Assembly: GCA_016125225.1 (NCBI GenBank)
Contig: WGME01000003.1
Coordinates: forward strand, 372,001 to 436,000
Source: a bacterium
Lineage (GTDB): Bacteria; Planctomycetota; Planctomycetia; Planctomycetales; Planctomycetaceae
DNA: 64,000 nt
Direction: 5' to 3'
Part shown: positions 34,555 through 43,633 of the stretch, piece after piece
Layout: each line of letters begins with the position of its first letter
Position numbering within the stretch: position 1 is the stretch's first letter
Notes under the pieces: model-generated
What the model was told of the DNA's origin: nothing
Databases searched by the model: none
The model's input: the letters and a program-made list of their open reading frames with translations, nothing else
Made by a program: the position numbers and the translations under genes

Positions 34555-34653
34555 TCCAGTTCCTCCGTGATTGCTTTTTCCTATGTGAATCCGGTCGGCT
34601 TGGTCAACTAACAGGCGTAACCCTGCCTGATAGTAGGCAAAAGTATATTTACA

Positions 34654-34674
34654 GGATTACGCTGCGCTAACCCC
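34654..34674. repeat. TTACGCTGCGC motif, copy 2
   Basis: GGATTACGCTGCGCTAACC with two further C residues, 100 bases upstream of the membrane-protein start and 29 bases before the DUF2200 stop. It contains the longer quasi-palindrome TTACGCTGCGCTAA. An inverted partner, GGCGTAACCCTGCC, lies at about 34612-34625. Confidence 0.55.
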
Positions 34675-34702
34675 AAACTGAGGCAGGGACTTTGTCAGTG
34701 CT

Positions 34703-35068
34703 TCATGTAGTCCGCAGGATCTTTTCCATTTTGCGACCTTTGGCCAGTTCGTCGACCAGTTTGTCCAAGTAGCGGACCTGCTTGGTCAATGGCGTCTCGA
34801 TCTCTTCGATGCGGTAGCCGCAGATGGTGCCGGTGATCAGGCTCGCATTCGGATTTAAGGTGGCCTCTGCGAAGAATTGTTCGAATGTCACAGCCGATTT
34901 GATCATCCGCTGGAGGTCTTTGGGCTGGAAGCCCGTCAGCCAGGTGATGACCTGGTGCAACTCCTCGACGGTCCGGCCCTTCTTTTCGACCTTCGTCACA
35001 TAGTGCGGATAGACCGAAGCAAACGTCATTGTTGCGATCCGCTCGTCGTGTTCCTTGGTGGTTGACAT
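34703..35068 (-). CDS. DUF2200 domain-containing protein
   Basis: 121 residues from the ATG at 35068 ([14 protein letters not shown]). It has the family pattern: [60 protein letters not shown] and a C-terminal [23 protein letters not shown]2200 proteins are small, soluble and uncharacterised, found scattered across bacteria. The frame extends upstream to 35182 without a good start. It follows the NTF2-like gene on the same strand by 41 bases, so the two may be cotranscribed. Confidence 0.88.
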   Translation of the reverse strand: MSTTKEHDERIATMTFASVYPHYVTKVEKKGRTVEELHQVITWLTGFQPKDLQRMIKSAVTFEQFFAEATLNPNASLITGTICGYRIEEIETPLTKQVRYLDKLVDELAKGRKMEKILRTT

Positions 35069-35109
35069 GATGGTTGTGTGCTCTTTCAAGTTTCGATGCC
35101 ATTTGAAAT

Positions 35110-35517
35110 CTAGGAACCGATCAAGGTGTTTTCCCACTCGCCGCTCACGGGGAACTTTCGCTTCAAGCTGTCGATCCGCCATTCATTTTGTTTCTTCAAG
35201 ACGACGAAGCGGTAGGCACACGACTCAAACTGAATCGTGTCGACATGAGTGCGAGTTGCGGTTGCCGGTTCGACATGGTCGATGTTTTCCTGGGTAACTC
35301 GCAGGTAAACGGGGGGCCGCCGATAGCCGGCAATCCCATCGACATACGAACGCTTCTTCTGTGTGCAATAGTGGTTGAGGATTTGCCGCCGACGCTCTTG
35401 AAGTTCCGGGTTTTGCAAGTCCTTCGCCGCATGCATGTCCCTTTCCCACTGTGTATACGCAGCGGCAAAGTTCAGGACTACTTGCAGCGGATCGTTCCGT
35501 GGCAACTCGGAAGTCAC
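35110..35517 (-). CDS. NTF2-fold immunity-like protein
   Basis: 135 residues from a GTG at 35517 with AGGAG seven bases upstream. The layout of an N-terminal helix ([20 protein letters not shown]), a second helix ([11 protein letters not shown]) and a C-terminal beta sheet ([22 protein letters not shown]) matches the NTF2-like cone, and the W-R-I-D-S end is common in NTF2-fold immunity proteins of contact-dependent toxin systems. No toxin gene is adjacent, so if it is an immunity gene it is an orphan. A plain NTF2-like protein with another role is also possible. Confidence 0.65.
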   Translation of the reverse strand: MTSELPRNDPLQVVLNFAAAYTQWERDMHAAKDLQNPELQERRRQILNHYCTQKKRSYVDGIAGYRRPPVYLRVTQENIDHVEPATATRTHVDTIQFESCAYRFVVLKKQNEWRIDSLKRKFPVSGEWENTLIGS

Positions 35518-35637
35518 GGCATTTCTCCTGGTGCTGGGTTGAATGGGAAAACGCTACCAAACGACAGCAACCGATGGCGATTTCACAAGTATAAGTGTGC
35601 CGAGAGGATCATCTTTCGTCGAGAAACCAAATTTGCT

Positions 35638-36207
35638 TCACGAGGAAGTGTCGATCAGAAAAGGCTCGCCGGATTCGACCCCGAAGCGAATTCGACCGCC
35701 ACCAACATCGGAGTGGAGCATGCCGCATTCGTAATCTTCCAGGTCGAATGGGTCGGACAAGACGAGTGACCAGAAATCGGCAGAGACTCTCTCTTGAACG
35801 GGTGCATCAGGTGGATCGTCATCGCTGAACATCAACGCCGATTCGCAGTAGCGATCACTACAGATAAAAGGGATTGCAAGCTGCTCTTGGTCGTGCAATA
35901 CCGCCATGAATCCTTGCATGAAACAAGATTTGTCAGAGCGAAACTCGTCAAAGTCCGCCAGTAAATGCCGTCCAAACAGGTAGAGGATTCGCCCGAGTGT
36001 CCACGGCGCATCCTGGAGTGATGGCTGCATGGCATTTGTTGTGACGTGGTATTGCTGTATGTGCATACGCAGGTGATGTGAGAAATTCCATGTGCTTCCC
36101 GTCAGTGAAACATTGGCAGGAACGAACGTTGTCTCCCCGATTCTCTGTGGACGCCCCACGACATCATGCAACTGGCCGTGCCTGATTCTGAAAGAAGGGA
36201 CGCTCAT
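35638..36207 (-). CDS. hypothetical acidic protein (189 aa)
   Basis: Starts at the ATG at 36207 (MSVPSFRIRHGQLHDVV); a TTG two codons upstream is also in frame. No signal or membrane segment. The chain has YLFGRHLLADFDEF and FICSDRYCESALMFSDDDPPDAP, and a strongly acidic C-terminal part SDPFDLEDYECGMLHSD. No family is recognised. Size, acidity and place beside an NTF2-like gene recall immunity proteins, but this is only an impression. Confidence 0.6.
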   Translation of the reverse strand: MSVPSFRIRHGQLHDVVGRPQRIGETTFVPANVSLTGSTWNFSHHLRMHIQQYHVTTNAMQPSLQDAPWTLGRILYLFGRHLLADFDEFRSDKSCFMQGFMAVLHDQEQLAIPFICSDRYCESALMFSDDDPPDAPVQERVSADFWSLVLSDPFDLEDYECGMLHSDVGGGRIRFGVESGEPFLIDTSS

Positions 36208-36387
36208 GCTCAACCCGCGTGAGTATGTGAAAGGCGGACTCAGAAGCCGTTTTGCCAGTCAGCCTTACTCAACATCAACTCTGGCAGAAGTGATGATGTT
36301 TCGCAAATCCCATCCATCGTCACAAAACCCGAACTCTCGAATTCCAAGTCTGAGGGATACAAACCACCCGGCGCGAGTTGCAGGACA

Positions 36388-37587
36388 TCAATTGGTTGAA
36401 ATCACTGGCAACTCGCCGCAGAGGTCCAAGGCTTTCAGGGCTTCGACCGTGGCGATGTAGGTGATGTAGTGGTAGTTGCCGCGATAGAGGGAGTGCATCC
36501 ACCAGCGGCCGCTGACCCGCTGTTCGCGTTTGAGCCAGGCGAGGCCGCGTTGAATGCGTTCGTCGGTCACTGGCACATCGTTCTGACGCATCAGCACGAT
36601 GGCCAGGGCAGTCATGTAGGGGTCGCTTTCCGGGTTCGCGGCATCAGGCAGATTGTTGATGAGGTTCACCACCGTCTCGCTCATTTCGTAGTGCCAGTCG
36701 TTGATCGGCGACATATCGCGAGTGCTCCAGCCACCATCGGCGTGTTGTTTCTCTGATAACAGTTCCAGAGCGGCGGTTCGCGATTCTGGCGAAACGAGGT
36801 CCGGCTGATAGTAGGCCAATTGCAGTTTCAACACGTGGTCAAAGTCGTTCTTGGGTTCCGCCTGTTTAAGCCATTCCTGCAGGTTCGCGATGCGGGCGAT
36901 CAGTTCGTCATCGGTTTTCAAACCGCTCATCCAACCCGGTGCGGCGGTGATGGCCCGCATGGCCTGCAGCGACAATTCAAAATCGGTGGTGATGTGCGGA
37001 ATCTCGACTTCGCCATGCGTGACAAAGGCCCCGTTGTCCGATTGATGCTCGAACATATCCCGCAAGGCCCGATCGGTCGGTTCCGCGGTTGTGCCTGTGA
37101 TGTGGCGATCCCACTCCGCCAGACCGACGGCTCGCCAAACTGCCGTGAATGTGCCGGGATAAAAGGTGTGCCCGTGCTTCTCAGTGGGTTGGACCGCTCG
37201 AACGCGTTTGGGGACCGAGTTGATGAAATCCGCGTGCACTTCTTCACTCGCCGGGCCGAACTGCTTCGTCCAGGCCGTGCGTTCCGTCATATAGGGGCCG
37301 GTTGTGTGGCAGTTCACGCAGGTGCGTTCGCGAACCCAACTCACGGCACCGTCTTCGAGATACTTCACTGCTGCTTTGATGGACTCCGGCCCGAACTCTT
37401 TGACGCGGGGTTCATCCGCAGTGGGCAAGCTGACTTCAATACTGCCCGACTGATACTGAAACGCAGGGCCTGATTTGTCTTGCGAGAAAACCGCCGATGG
37501 TGACGGCAGCCCAAGACCAAAGAGAATCAGAGAGCAAACGCGGGTGGCAGCCGTCACGGCAGGGAAGCCACTCATTCGTGCGGGCAT
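36388..37587 (-). CDS. secreted CxxCH / alpha-toroid (squalene-cyclase-like) protein
   Basis: 399 residues from the ATG at 37587 (a TTG at 37602 is also in frame). A signal peptide ends near VFSQD. A single haem-type motif, CVNCH, lies near residue 92. The C-terminal two thirds show repeats of the prenyltransferase/squalene-oxidase toroid: SDNGAFVTHGE, LEWLKQAEPKN-type helices, ADGGWSTRDMSPI and IQRGLAWLKREQRVSGRWW. The D-G-G-W pattern marks the repeat. Planctomycetes encode many such proteins; no reaction is established. It could be a periplasmic cytochrome-like protein. Confidence 0.75.
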   Translation of the reverse strand: MPARMSGFPAVTAATRVCSLILFGLGLPSPSAVFSQDKSGPAFQYQSGSIEVSLPTADEPRVKEFGPESIKAAVKYLEDGAVSWVRERTCVNCHTTGPYMTERTAWTKQFGPASEEVHADFINSVPKRVRAVQPTEKHGHTFYPGTFTAVWRAVGLAEWDRHITGTTAEPTDRALRDMFEHQSDNGAFVTHGEVEIPHITTDFELSLQAMRAITAAPGWMSGLKTDDELIARIANLQEWLKQAEPKNDFDHVLKLQLAYYQPDLVSPESRTAALELLSEKQHADGGWSTRDMSPINDWHYEMSETVVNLINNLPDAANPESDPYMTALAIVLMRQNDVPVTDERIQRGLAWLKREQRVSGRWWMHSLYRGNYHYITYIATVEALKALDLCGELPVISTN

Positions 37588-37760
37588 GATTGCCTTTTCC
37601 AAGTTGAGGTCATAGCCATCTATACCGTTCCGAGCACACCAGCGTCGTACCGCAGACGTGCGACGCGGTCAACTCAGTCGTCTTTTCTGTCCGCTGGGAC
37701 GGACAGTCGCAGCAGACTGAGGCGAACAATCAAACGCTTGACGGTCCCGCTCACTGGCCA

Positions 37761-39530
37761 TCATTCGGCATCGCGTCGCACTTGGCCAGTCTTGGGGTCG
37801 ATCGGCAGGTTCAACTCTTCTGCGTCATCCGTATAGAAAAAGAAGCCGAACATCATTTCGTGGGTGGTTTGCGGGCCGTGCTTGACCGTCACTGTGGGGT
37901 CGGGGTTGAACGGGTTGAAGGCCGAATTGTCGTAGTGGGCCAGCACTTCAATCCGCGTCCCCGCCGGGAATTTTTTCTCACCCTCATTGAAGCGGTAGTT
38001 CTGCTGCCAGTCATAATGATAATTGGGAATGGTCAGCAGGGTTTCGGGTTCCGCATCGGGCCGATGGGCCACAAAGGTCATGTCTTTCCCGCGCAGATGC
38101 ATATGCGAAAACATGCCGAGGCCGGTGGTATCACACGGCAATGTTCTGCTGGCCGTGACAGGGTGAGCCGACGCACCGGGGGGAATGGCAAACCGTGACG
38201 TCGTCACCTGCAGATGATGCAGTTCCTTTCGCACGGGACTTCGCGGAAATCGGAAACCAACTGACATACGATTCTTCTCAGGTTTGCCGGTGGTTGTGTA
38301 ATGAATCTGCAGACCGATGATGGAGTTGGCAGGAATCCGGAACGCCAACCCCTCATCGAGAACCATCGCGGTGCCGCCAGGAACGCGGCCGGTGATAAAA
38401 TTGCTGTCATCAAACTCCTTGCCGACGGCGAAGTATCCCAGATTGCAGTGATGCACCGTATCAGGGTTGGACGGCAGAATTTCCGCTGCGGAAATCCATG
38501 TCTCCTGCAGGAAGACATAGGGCAGGACGACGTATTTGTAATCGATAAAACCGTCGGCAGGGAGTTGATGGGTCTCCAGGGCCTTGATGATCAGATCGGG
38601 TTCGCCAATCTCCCATTTCCCAATGGGAAATGTTCGTGGCGGTGGTGACTTTGTCGGGTCCCCCTGCGGTTTTCCCGCCGCAATCCAGGCCAGCACCTGT
38701 TCCCGTTCGGAATAACTCAGCCCGCGCTCGTTCGAGAAGTGCTGCTTGCGGTTGGCATACCACGGCGGCATGCGGCGGTCGCGAACCACCTCGGCAATCA
38801 TCGCCGACTGGCTGGCGACATCGTCATAGCTGAGCAGCTCGAACGGTGAACCCCCACCCGGCCGATGACACTCCTGACAACGCTGCTGCATCAGCGGCTC
38901 AATATGCTCGTGAAAGGTGATCGGTTTATCGGCGGCAACCTTCGTGGGGGATGTGATCAGGCAGCCATCGACTGGAGTTTCGGCCACCGCCACTGGCCGG
39001 TCATGGAGCATGTCTTCCAATGCCATTTGCAGATCATCACGCGTCGCACCGGGACGTTCGCCGCTCAGTCGCAGTTGATCATCAATACGACCGCGGTACC
39101 GCAGCTTGTATTCTCGGTCCAACACAGCCACCTCCGGCGTACGGGTCACACCGAGGGCTGCTGTGCAATAACCGTCGATGTCTTTAACAAAGAGAAACTC
39201 GATGCCAAAATCGATCCCCTGCTGAGCGATCTCCGCGATCTCATCTTCCGGGCCCACATTCACCGCCACAAACTGCACGTCCTGTTCGCGATAGGCGGCA
39301 TCCAACCGCTTCAACTTCGGCCAGGACCGTTTGACAATCGGGCAAGAGGTATTGGTGAAGACAAACACATAGGCCCGGTGTTCGCCCAGATCTCGCAGCG
39401 AGCGGGGAATGTAACGGATATCCTTAAACCGCAGGTCATCCACACGGTGCCCCAGCGACGGTTCCGCACCATTCGCTACGGTGATGCAGCCCACAAGCAG
39501 AATCAGTAATGCCAACGCCTGCTGAATCAT
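37761..39530 (-). CDS. redoxin - CxxCH - copper type II monooxygenase-like fusion
   Basis: 589 residues from the ATG at 39530, ten bases after GGGAGG; an in-frame GTG at 39539 lies too near that site. After a signal peptide (residues 1-21) comes a redoxin/AhpC-TSA domain (about 25-165) with FTNTSCPIVKRSW. A CQECHRPGGGSPFELLSYDD segment (about 218) follows, with MPPWYAN as in planctomycete cytochrome-like proteins. The last 250 residues carry HHCNLGYFAVG, GLQIHYTTTG and MFSHMHLRGKDM, the histidine and methionine ligands of PHM/DBH-type ascorbate-dependent monooxygenases. Only one Cys is present in the redoxin motif. Substrate unknown. Confidence 0.82.
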   Translation of the reverse strand: MIQQALALLILLVGCITVANGAEPSLGHRVDDLRFKDIRYIPRSLRDLGEHRAYVFVFTNTSCPIVKRSWPKLKRLDAAYREQDVQFVAVNVGPEDEIAEIAQQGIDFGIEFLFVKDIDGYCTAALGVTRTPEVAVLDREYKLRYRGRIDDQLRLSGERPGATRDDLQMALEDMLHDRPVAVAETPVDGCLITSPTKVAADKPITFHEHIEPLMQQRCQECHRPGGGSPFELLSYDDVASQSAMIAEVVRDRRMPPWYANRKQHFSNERGLSYSEREQVLAWIAAGKPQGDPTKSPPPRTFPIGKWEIGEPDLIIKALETHQLPADGFIDYKYVVLPYVFLQETWISAAEILPSNPDTVHHCNLGYFAVGKEFDDSNFITGRVPGGTAMVLDEGLAFRIPANSIIGLQIHYTTTGKPEKNRMSVGFRFPRSPVRKELHHLQVTTSRFAIPPGASAHPVTASRTLPCDTTGLGMFSHMHLRGKDMTFVAHRPDAEPETLLTIPNYHYDWQQNYRFNEGEKKFPAGTRIEVLAHYDNSAFNPFNPDPTVTVKHGPQTTHEMMFGFFFYTDDAEELNLPIDPKTGQVRRDAE

Positions 39531-39750
39531 GGATATCACGCCTCCCGTTATGGGATGATATCGTGGAAAGCAGCGATCCGTGAAGGGGATGGATTGCTGA
39601 ATTGTCGCTGGTTAGCATTAGAGAGACATCGTTGAATCCCGCACGGTTTTCCAGTGCCGATGGGTAGCATCCGACGGGATGGCTCTGTAAAAAACTATCA
39701 CAAATCCTGCATAGCTACTTCTGAAATATGACATGAGAGGATCCCACTCG

Positions 39751-41280
39751 ATGCGGATTTCTGTTTTGCTTTTCGTCTTTATCTTGTCTGCTGCCAAGAC
39801 TTACTCGCAAGAACCGGCGATCCCACCGCAGGCAAGCGAAGCCCAGCAAAACTATGCAACCGAAATCGCTGACCTTGAACAAACACTTGATCAAACAACC
39901 TCGGACGCATCAGCCAGCTATCTGAAGTTTCTGGATGGTCACATCGACACTCGGCAGGCTGCTGGAGATCTGGATGAGGTCGTCGCCTTGCGGGCCGAGC
40001 GACAAAAAGCGGGGAAAGGAGACCTCTCCAAATCAGAAAAACTCCCCGCCGCGGCCGCACGTCAGAAACAACAGTTAGAAGCTGCCATCCGACGGGCACA
40101 GCTCTTATTTGCAAATAAGGCAAAATCGACCCATGGCGATTTTGTACGCCAACTGCAGGAACTTGAAAAGACTGAGACACAGGCCGGCCACATTGATACG
40201 GCCTTGTCAATTAAGAAATATCGGCAATCTATCGAAAAGTCCGGCCCACCAGCTAAGACAATGGGGGACGTGATTACGAATCGCTCGTTCTCATGGCGGT
40301 TCGGCAAGGAAAAGGAACGATTGCTGGAAACAGAAGGTGGTACGAAAGAATCGGAACTCGCCGTGGATCTGGGGCTAGCCTGGTTGGCCCGGCAACAACG
40401 CCCCGATGGTGGGTGGGGCGTGAGAGCATCCAACCCCTCAACGACTTCAAGTGTTCTGGAAGCTTATTTGGGAGCGGGCAATACACATCGCACAGGTAAG
40501 TACCGAAGTGTCGTCGAACGTGGTCTAGGTTACCTGTTTGCCAATCCCGAACAGAATATCGCAGATGGGAAAAAACGAATTGTCGGGCACCTCGTATATT
40601 GCGAAGCCTACGGAATGACGGGGGATCCGGAGTTGCGTCGGCGCGCCGAATTGGTGTTGGCATCATTTACAAAAGCCCCTGTGCGCGACAGCGGGTTCGA
40701 TGAGAACAGCCCTTTGACATTGATCGCTGTTTATGTGAATGTCTTACGTGCGGCAAAACTGGCAGGATTGGAGTATCCATCCGATGTTGTCACGAGGGCT
40801 GGGAACTATCTCGATGTCCTCTCACGTGATGAGAAGTCGAGCTTTGTCTGGAATAAGGCGGAATCCAATCCAGTTAAAGCGTGGTATACACCCCATGGAA
40901 TGGTGACGCGGATGCTCGTTAATCAATGGGATGCACAACATCCGGCCATTCAACGAGCGATTCCCATGGTTCTTGAGTCTCTGTCTGGTCCGACCGCGTC
41001 CAGGCGATCAGATCTTTTGTTTCTGTACAGCGATGGTAGCGAATTTTTTTATGCCATTGGCGGACCGGTCTGGAAGGAGAAGTGGAATCCGCAAGTCCAG
41101 GAACGCATACTCCAGCTTCAACTTCCCAAGGGACATCCCGATGCCGGAGCTTTTGTCATTCCTCCCGACGATCCGAACGCTCCACTGGGAAATGCGAGCC
41201 TCGATATGACATGCCTGTTAGTTAAAACACTCGAGGTTTATTACCGTTATCCTCGTGAAACGTATTACGGAGTGCGATAA
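39751..41280 (+). CDS. secreted coiled-coil plus alpha-toroid protein
   Basis: 509 residues from the ATG at 39751; GAGAGGA lies ten bases upstream and inside the longer frame that starts at 39733. A signal peptide ends near TYSQE. Residues about 25-165 are highly helical (ADLEQTLDQTTSDASAS, AAAARQKQQLEAAIRRAQL), likely a coiled coil. Residues about 205-509 are a toroid of squalene-cyclase type with LGLAWLARQQRPDGGWGV and VERGLGYLFANPEQN. It is not an enzyme with visible catalytic DxDD. Its role is unknown; it resembles the other toroid protein at 36.4 kb only in fold. Confidence 0.75.
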   Translation: MRISVLLFVFILSAAKTYSQEPAIPPQASEAQQNYATEIADLEQTLDQTTSDASASYLKFLDGHIDTRQAAGDLDEVVALRAERQKAGKGDLSKSEKLPAAAARQKQQLEAAIRRAQLLFANKAKSTHGDFVRQLQELEKTETQAGHIDTALSIKKYRQSIEKSGPPAKTMGDVITNRSFSWRFGKEKERLLETEGGTKESELAVDLGLAWLARQQRPDGGWGVRASNPSTTSSVLEAYLGAGNTHRTGKYRSVVERGLGYLFANPEQNIADGKKRIVGHLVYCEAYGMTGDPELRRRAELVLASFTKAPVRDSGFDENSPLTLIAVYVNVLRAAKLAGLEYPSDVVTRAGNYLDVLSRDEKSSFVWNKAESNPVKAWYTPHGMVTRMLVNQWDAQHPAIQRAIPMVLESLSGPTASRRSDLLFLYSDGSEFFYAIGGPVWKEKWNPQVQERILQLQLPKGHPDAGAFVIPPDDPNAPLGNASLDMTCLLVKTLEVYYRYPRETYYGVR

Positions 41281-41452
41281 GGATCGTTCAGAGGCATGTC
41301 ACTCATTCCGGCTATTCAGATGCTGCGGGCCTCCGATAGAAATTTTCTGCCCATAGACTAGACGTAGTCGCCAATGCGGCCCAGCATCGCGTGAGTCTTC
41401 CATGATCGATAGTCTATGAAGTCTCTCAGTCCCTGATTCTAAGGAGTGTCGC

Positions 41453-42466
41453 ATGGCAAATCTGAGTCGGGTCGCGGTATTGGTTTTTGGATGCCTATCA
41501 AGTACCACTTGGGGCGGTGAACCGGTCAACGTGCTGAACTATGTGCGCGCTGAGACGGACATGCAGTTCAAAGGTTATGCGGCCAAGGCTGGCGGCGTGG
41601 GGCGGCTAATGAATGCCCGCGAGGTCTACTCGGTTGAGAATCAGACGACGATCCGAGGTAACCGGGACACGCTCTATTCGTTTGGAGTTTACGATCTGTC
41701 TGCGGGGCCGGTGACCATTCTCAAGCCGGAATCTCTGGACCGGTTTCAGTCACTCCTGGTGATCGACCAGGATGAATACAACCCCGTCCTCAAAAATGGG
41801 GCCGGGGAAGTGACCCTCACTCTGGACAACGTCGGCACGCGGTACGTGATGGTGCTCTTCCGCACGTTTTGCAATCCCAACAGCCCGGACGATATGCGGA
41901 AGGCTCACGCACTTCAGGATGCGATTCAGATCCAGCAGCCCGCCCCTGGCACACTCGATCTTCCCGACTGGGATGAAGTCTCGCTTGTATCGACTCGCAA
42001 GCTACTGAATGCACTGGCGGTGGAACTCGACGGAGTCCCCAAGGCGTTTGGAGCCCGTGGCGAAGTTGATCCCACCCAGCATCTGATTGGTGCGGCGTAT
42101 GGTTGGGGTGGCAACCCCGAGCGCGGGGCCATGTACTTCAACGTCAAACCCGAGCAGAACGATGGCAAGACCGCCTATCTTCTGACGATGCCCAAAGAGG
42201 TCCCGGTGCAGGCCTTCTGGTCGGTCACCGTCTACAACAAAGACGGCTTCTTCACCCCCAATGACCTGCAAGCCTACTCCTTCAACAGTATCACCTCTCA
42301 ACGCAGCCCCGACGGCAGCGTGACGATTCATTTCGGCGGAAATCCCCAAGCCACCAATTACCTGCCGATTACCGAGGGGTGGAACTATGTAGTCCGCTGT
42401 TACCTGCCCGGTTGGCAGATCATCGAGGGCAACTGGACACCGCCCCAGCCGCAACGGCTTCCCTAG
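41453..42466 (+). CDS. secreted DUF1254/DUF1214 domain protein
   Basis: 337 residues from the ATG at 41453 with AAGGAG seven bases upstream. A signal peptide ends near TTWGGEP. The DUF1254 half has [35 protein letters not shown] and [10 protein letters not shown]. The DUF1214 half has [34 protein letters not shown] and a C-terminal [12 protein letters not shown]. The pair is common in secreted bacterial proteins of unknown reaction. Single-gene unit. Confidence 0.88.
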   Translation: MANLSRVAVLVFGCLSSTTWGGEPVNVLNYVRAETDMQFKGYAAKAGGVGRLMNAREVYSVENQTTIRGNRDTLYSFGVYDLSAGPVTILKPESLDRFQSLLVIDQDEYNPVLKNGAGEVTLTLDNVGTRYVMVLFRTFCNPNSPDDMRKAHALQDAIQIQQPAPGTLDLPDWDEVSLVSTRKLLNALAVELDGVPKAFGARGEVDPTQHLIGAAYGWGGNPERGAMYFNVKPEQNDGKTAYLLTMPKEVPVQAFWSVTVYNKDGFFTPNDLQAYSFNSITSQRSPDGSVTIHFGGNPQATNYLPITEGWNYVVRCYLPGWQIIEGNWTPPQPQRLP

Positions 42467-42602
42467 TTATGTTCCAACTCGTCCCCATGCCCTGTGTGGG
42501 AAGGTAGAGCGGCCTTAAAAGGCTGCGGAGTACCAAGACTTTCGTTCCCACGCGGAACATGGGGGCAACCTGGGGAATAGGCGTTCGTCAGAAAATTCCC
42601 TT

Positions 42603-42626
42603 GGTTCGCAGGTTCGCAGGTTCGCA
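42603..42626. repeat. GGTTCGCA tandem triplicate
   Basis: Three perfect head-to-tail copies of the octamer GGTTCGCA in the 250-bp gap between the DUF1254 gene and the following secreted-protein gene. The rest of the gap shows no gene. Confidence 0.7.
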
Positions 42627-42716
42627 GCCGAGCAAGTTCCTCTGTTCATGACGCGGCCTTTCGCCTAAAACTCCCGCTACGCCAAAGGCCGTCCGGAGCG
42701 GAAGCACCTTCCTATC

Positions 42717-43493
42717 ATGCCGTCTGCCCGTGATCTGCTGCTGTTGCTGAGTGGAGCACTCACGCCCGTGGCGACATTGCTGGCCGGGCCATTCCCGTTC
42801 GAGAGCGATCTGCAAGAGTTCATGCCGACAGCAGATCTCTCCTTGCAGATCGATGCCGACAGCGTTTTTCACGAAGCCAGTTCCTCATGGCTGCACGCTC
42901 CGGATAGAGAGTCACCAGAACCTCGTGACTGGTGGCACTCGGACGATCTCATCGTGCAGTTGAGTGCGATCGATGACGTTTTTATGGATCTTGCCGAAGC
43001 ACCCTGCATCGTGACCACAGAAACACAATTCTCCCCGACGATGGAAACCGAGGAACTGCCAGAGTCAGCGGATGACTTCGAGATATCTGTTGGTGGCATC
43101 GACTTCGACAACACGGCTTTTGTCTGGGAGAAATCGCCGCAACGCCGGCGGCGTGTCTCCGCCGCGTATGTCCAATGGGGACGTGTGATGCGGGTCGAAG
43201 TCCGGGAACCGGGCCAGGGGCGTGGTGTGTTCGGTCCCGGCTATCGATCTCGCTCTATTCAACCTCGACCGCGCGGAGCCGAATGGGAACTCGCCAGTGG
43301 CATTGCCTGGCGTGAGTTTCTGTACGGCGAAAGTTACGCCCGGCGGTTCCGCGACACCACCTTGGGTCTGCGGTGGGATTTGACGAAATCGACCCAACTG
43401 CACCTCATCTACACTCGGTCTTTGTTTGAGGTCACGGAAGAGGGAGACCCCGTCAATCGCGGCCTCGGTCTGCGGACCGAATGGAAGTTTTAG
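42717..43493 (+). CDS. hypothetical exported protein, possible C-terminal beta-barrel strand signal
   Basis: 258 residues with a hydrophobic N-terminus (LLLLLSGALTPVATLLAG), then an acidic region of mostly low complexity (residues 30-140). The C-terminal 110 residues consist of alternating strands (VSAAYVQWGRVMRVEVRE, LGLRWDLTKSTQLHLIYTR) and end in GLGLRTEWKF. A terminal Phe after alternating hydrophobics is typical of outer-membrane barrel proteins. No family recognised. The ATG at 42717 lacks a strong ribosome-binding site. Confidence 0.6.
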   Translation: MPSARDLLLLLSGALTPVATLLAGPFPFESDLQEFMPTADLSLQIDADSVFHEASSSWLHAPDRESPEPRDWWHSDDLIVQLSAIDDVFMDLAEAPCIVTTETQFSPTMETEELPESADDFEISVGGIDFDNTAFVWEKSPQRRRRVSAAYVQWGRVMRVEVREPGQGRGVFGPGYRSRSIQPRPRGAEWELASGIAWREFLYGESYARRFRDTTLGLRWDLTKSTQLHLIYTRSLFEVTEEGDPVNRGLGLRTEWKF

Positions 43494-43633
43494 TCCGGGT
43501 TGTACCGATCAAGGGAGGCTACTCGATAACCTCGCTTGATCGCACGTCATTCATTCTCATGGTCGAGCGTCTCGCGATGTTGATCGCCCGCAGCTTTCGG
43601 CGTTGCTGATCAAAGCCAACTCTCGACGAGTTT

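Noticed and set aside
42603-42626. GGTTCGCA read as the T-loop of a tRNA
   Set aside because: No acceptor stem, anticodon arm or D-loop can be formed around it; the sequence is a plain tandem repeat.
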